Shown here: one piece after another, positions 6,856 to 8,526 of the stretch
Layout of the letters: each line of letters begins with the position of its first letter
Position numbering within the stretch: position 1 is the stretch's first letter
From: UBA6776 sp964636785
Lineage (GTDB): Bacteria > Bdellovibrionota > Bdellovibrionia > Bdellovibrionales > UBA1609
NCBI GenBank assembly: GCA_964636785.1
Contig: CAZWVK010000110.1
Location: 1 to 8,526 of the forward strand
Direction of reading: 5' to 3'
Length of the DNA stretch: 8,526 nucleotides
Notes under the pieces: generated by a model
Databases searched by the model: none
Seen by the model: the letters and a program-made list of their open reading frames with translations, nothing else
Told to the model about the DNA's origin: nothing
Position numbers and translations under genes: made by a program

Positions 6856-6989
6856 ATTTCAAACTATCAATATTTAAAGTGCTTCTCGGAGCCGCGCATC
6901 CATGGACTCGGCGTCCCCCACTCGCCACTTTCGCCATCCTTAGCTCGTGGAGCATCCTCCAAGCACCTTAAATATTGATAGTTTGAAAT
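6856..6989 (-). repeat. Long hairpin element 1 (REP/BIME-like, RAYT-associated)
   Basis: A 29-bp inverted repeat (6856-6884 with 6961-6989) encloses a 76-bp GC-rich core. One position is mismatched, A6878 opposite C6967; on the minus-strand RNA this becomes a G-U pair, so that strand folds without a mismatch. Read on the minus strand, the stem continues inward with GGAG pairing with CTCC. The core holds, in order, GGATGCTCCACGAG, GGATGGCGAAAG, GTGGGGGACGCCGAGTCC and CATGGATGCGCGGCTCC. Internal GGCG/CGCC and GCCG/CGGC pairings are possible. After the stem the minus strand reads GATC then six T, so a terminator role is possible. It lies just upstream of the RAYT gene. A base GGAG tetranucleotide is known from REP sequences recognised by RAYTs; the link here is inferred. 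Confidence 0.8.
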
Positions 6990-7059
6990 TAATTTTCTCA
7001 TTCTTATGTTTAGATTCAATTGTCTGATAAGAAACTCCTCGAGAAAGAAAAGCCCTTTG

Positions 7060-7090
7060 AATTTAGAATATTTAAAATGCAAAGCACTTA
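7060..7090. repeat. Possible relic arm of the hairpin family
   Basis: Bases 7060-7074 are the exact reverse complement (15 of 15) of 7677-7691 in the left arm of element 2. Bases 7067-7080 match 6869-6882 in the left arm of element 1 at 13 of 14 positions. AT-rich composition weakens the significance. Confidence 0.35.
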
Positions 7091-7325
7091 TCATTCTTAG
7101 AAATTTATAACATGGGTTTCTAAATACGATTTTTAAGTATTTCTCAGAGCAAAAGTGAGAATTGAAAGGTGGCTTCTGGTGGTGTTGAGAGCGATTTACG
7201 ACTTCGCCATTGAATTTAACTTTCGAAAACATCATGGATCGTGGACGTCGCGAAATCTATCGCCATAGCGGGTTCTCAAGGGTCAAAAACACTGTCAATA
7301 CGAATCGATAATTTATTTTACTAAA

Positions 7326-7338
7326 GCGACAATGTCGC
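7326..7338. repeat. Short perfect inverted repeat
   Basis: GCGAC-AAT-GTCGC, a 5-bp GC-rich stem with a 3-base loop, stands out in AT-rich surroundings. It could be an operator half-site pair or an RNA hairpin. No gene or T-tract beside it shows which. Confidence 0.3.
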
Positions 7339-7674
7339 ACGAATTGTAACAGGGAAAATGCTAGGTTGTGAGTTTTCACTAAAACGTCAGCGCCATCTTA
7401 CTAAGGGGAAGATATGCTTTGCATAAAGGCGAAAGGCTGCACATTGAGAGAAAAGAAGCGAAGTGAATCGAGTCGCAATTATTAAGTAGACAGTTAATGG
7501 ACACCTCAGTCACAAAATTTATTTTCATTTTAAAAGAGTGTCATACGCATCGTTATGAAGAAAGACACCGGTCCTTGAGGTCAATTTTTTGCATTCGTCA
7601 GAAAAAAATCTCAAAGAGTTCGCATATAAAGCAAGAACAAGAATAGGAATGAAAGTACAAGGAGTCCTTCAATC

Positions 7675-7797
7675 TCTAAATATTCTAAATTGTTTTAGGA
7701 CGCTCCGCGAGTGGGGGGGGGGACGCCTAGTCCCGGATGGCGAAAAGGCGGCAAGTACATGGATGTACGGCTCCTAAAAGGAATTTGAATATTTAGA
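7675..7797 (+). repeat. Long hairpin element 2 (REP/BIME-like), opposite orientation
   Basis: AT-rich arms 7675-7700 and 7772-7797 pair imperfectly: TCTAAATATTC, then AAATT and TTTTAGGA, each with its complement, separated by a 2-nt bulge and a small internal loop. The 71-bp core on the plus strand holds the same modules as element 1 on the minus strand: GGACGCTCCGCGAG, GGGGGACGCCTAGTCC, GGATGGCGAAAAGG and CATGGATGTACGGCTCC. The two middle modules are in swapped order. GTACAT/ATGTAC and CGCC/GGCG can pair internally. Ten consecutive G (7713-7722) replace five in element 1. It ends 23 bp before the mtaB stop codon, so it also forms the 3' neighbourhood of mtaB. Confidence 0.75.
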
Positions 7798-7800
7798 ATT

Positions 7801-7823
7801 TGAGAACTCATTAGTAATTCTCA
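7801..7823 (-). terminator. Weak hairpin overlapping the mtaB stop codon
   Basis: TGAGAA (7801-7806) pairs with TTCTCA (7818-7823), whose complement contains the TGA stop of mtaB. The stem is only 6 bp with an 11-base loop and no T-tract follows, so it is a poor intrinsic terminator. The larger element 2 just beyond could do this job better. Confidence 0.2.
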
Positions 7824-8526
7824 GATCAGTTCGCCTAAGAAGACGGGATCAAGGCCAGGGCGGCGAATGGGTAGAATTTCCTTAATAAGTAATCTCGCTT
7901 CCCCATCTTGAAGAGATAGGACTTTGCCAGATACCGCGTCGACTTGAACAGTCAGATAGTCTCTCGTCAAAAATCTGAGCGTAGAGCGCAAACTATCCTG
8001 AGAAGACGTGGATGGGACCTCACTCTTTAACATCAAACCCAATTTCGAAAGACCAATCTGATTTTCAGCCAATTCATAAACGCGCTCTTGGCTCAATATG
8101 CGAAGGCATTTTGCACGTTCTTTTATGGTGGCACCATCCACTTGATCTTTAAGTCTTGCTGCATAGGTGCCCGGGCGTTTGGAATAAGAGAAAACATGAA
8201 TCCGACTCCATGGAGAATCTTTTAAAGTTTGATAAGTCTCTTCGAAGTCATCATCACTTTCACCAGGAAATCCAACAATCACATCCATTCCAACATAGGC
8301 TAAAGGAAGAGCTTTTTGAATGCGGTGAAAACAATCCACCACTTCTTCCCGCCCATACCTTCTTTTCATATCTTTTAGAATTTTTGAGTTCGCACTCTGA
8401 ATGCTTAAGTGAAAATGAGGACAAAGCCGATCGTTTTCTTGATAGAGATTCAATAAGCGATCACTGAGTTCAATAGGCTCGAGACTTGAAATTCGAAACC
8501 TCGGCATCTGAGTTTTGCTTAAGAGC
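7821..8526 (-). CDS. mtaB: MtaB, tRNA t6A37 methylthiotransferase (C-terminal part)
   Basis: A partial gene whose start lies beyond the right edge. The frame is open to base 8526, so the ATG at 8507 is internal. About 234 residues are visible. MtaB is a radical-SAM enzyme that converts t6A37 to ms2t6A in ANN-decoding tRNAs. The fragment starts in the radical-SAM barrel with Arg-Ile-Ser-Ser-Leu-Glu-Pro and continues with Cys-Pro-His-Phe-His-Leu-Ser-Ile-Gln-Ser, Asp-Val-Ile-Val-Gly-Phe-Pro-Gly-Glu and His-Val-Phe-Ser-Tyr-Ser-x-Arg-x-Gly-Thr. The His-Val-Phe form points to MtaB rather than MiaB or RimO. The last roughly 60 residues fit a TRAM-like RNA-binding domain, though weakly conserved. The N-terminal domain and the CxxxCxxC cluster are not in the window. 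The Gln-Ser-Gly usual after the barrel strand reads Gln-Ser-Ala. It is on the same strand as rnc, separated from it by the RAYT island. Confidence 0.9.
   Translation of the reverse strand, partial: LLSKTQMPRFRISSLEPIELSDRLLNLYQENDRLCPHFHLSIQSANSKILKDMKRRYGREEVVDCFHRIQKALPLAYVGMDVIVGFPGESDDDFEETYQTLKDSPWSRIHVFSYSKRPGTYAARLKDQVDGATIKERAKCLRILSQERVYELAENQIGLSKLGLMLKSEVPSTSSQDSLRSTLRFLTRDYLTVQVDAVSGKVLSLQDGEARLLIKEILPIRRPGLDPVFLGELI

Larger units (their letters stand above)
6990..7674. other. AT-rich gene-free stretch between the two hairpin elements
   Basis: I see no convincing gene in these 685 bases. Open frames lack ribosome sites and family motifs, or run into the hairpin cores. Small inverted repeats occur: TTAGAAA/TTTCTAA (7097-7103 with 7117-7123), AAATAC/GTATTT (7122-7127 with 7137-7142) and TTCTCA/TGAGAA (7141-7146 with 7156-7161). 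The segment 7060-7090 resembles the arms of both hairpin elements and may be a decayed relic. The rest, including 7236-7580, could hide an untranslated RNA, but I find no clear promoter-terminator pair. Confidence 0.5.

Noticed and set aside
6867..7235. A 122-codon minus-strand open frame beginning ATG-ATG
   Set aside because: No Shine-Dalgarno, no recognisable domain, low-complexity AT-rich coding, and its last third is the translation of hairpin element 1.
7500..7590. Possible intrinsic terminator before the T-run near 7584
   Set aside because: The only stems are ACCTCA/TGAGGT across a 60-base loop or a CCT/AGG with a 2-base loop; neither is credible.
7589..7777. A 62-codon plus-strand open frame
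   Set aside because: It starts on a non-ATG codon without a ribosome site, and its C-terminal part is the translated core of element 2 including the ten-G run.
6856..7797. CRISPR array or tRNA/rRNA gene in the island
   Set aside because: There are no regularly spaced direct repeats, and no cloverleaf or rRNA signature; the repeats are two inverted hairpin elements.

Overview
The window looks like chromosome from a Gram-negative bacterium of the Bdellovibrionota (Bdellovibrio-like) or a close deltaproteobacterial relative. The reasons are a moderate G+C content by eye, an exported beta-barrel protein ending in an aromatic residue, and a RAYT-type transposase resembling those I recall from Bdellovibrio-like genomes. 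This placement is inference from memory of the families, not from a search.

Left part (1-1743, plus strand): a signal-peptide-bearing outer-membrane beta-barrel protein, then a RimK-like ATP-grasp ligase. The ligase converges on, and overlaps by 25 bp, the gene cluster on the other strand.

Centre (1719-6147, minus strand): a tightly packed unit transcribed right to left, rnc (RNase III), era (16S rRNA/30S maturation GTPase), der (50S assembly GTPase) and an NSS/SNF-family transporter. Junctions are +11 bp, -8 bp and -14 bp, so translational coupling is likely. A plausible sigma70-type promoter lies just upstream of rnc. The first three genes form a ribosome-maturation module; the transporter is a passenger at the end. 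Era has an unusual G4 motif and an altered KH loop, and the transporter lacks the usual side chains of the second sodium site.

Right part (6254-7820): an accessory island between rnc and mtaB. It holds one RAYT/IS200-like Y1 transposase gene and two related long-hairpin elements (about 6856-6989 and 7675-7797) in opposite orientation, about 0.7 kb apart. Their GC-rich cores share several short modules, partly in a different order. Their AT-rich outer arms differ in sequence, yet each pair is self-complementary. I consider this the most interesting signal in the window: a possible RAYT-mobilised structured repeat family. The roughly 685 bp between the elements carries no gene I can support.

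Right edge (7821-8526, minus strand): the C-terminal part of MtaB, the tRNA ms2t6A methylthiotransferase, cut by the window end. mtaB, rnc, era and der point the same way, so the island may have been inserted into a formerly continuous RNA-modification and ribosome-maturation cluster.
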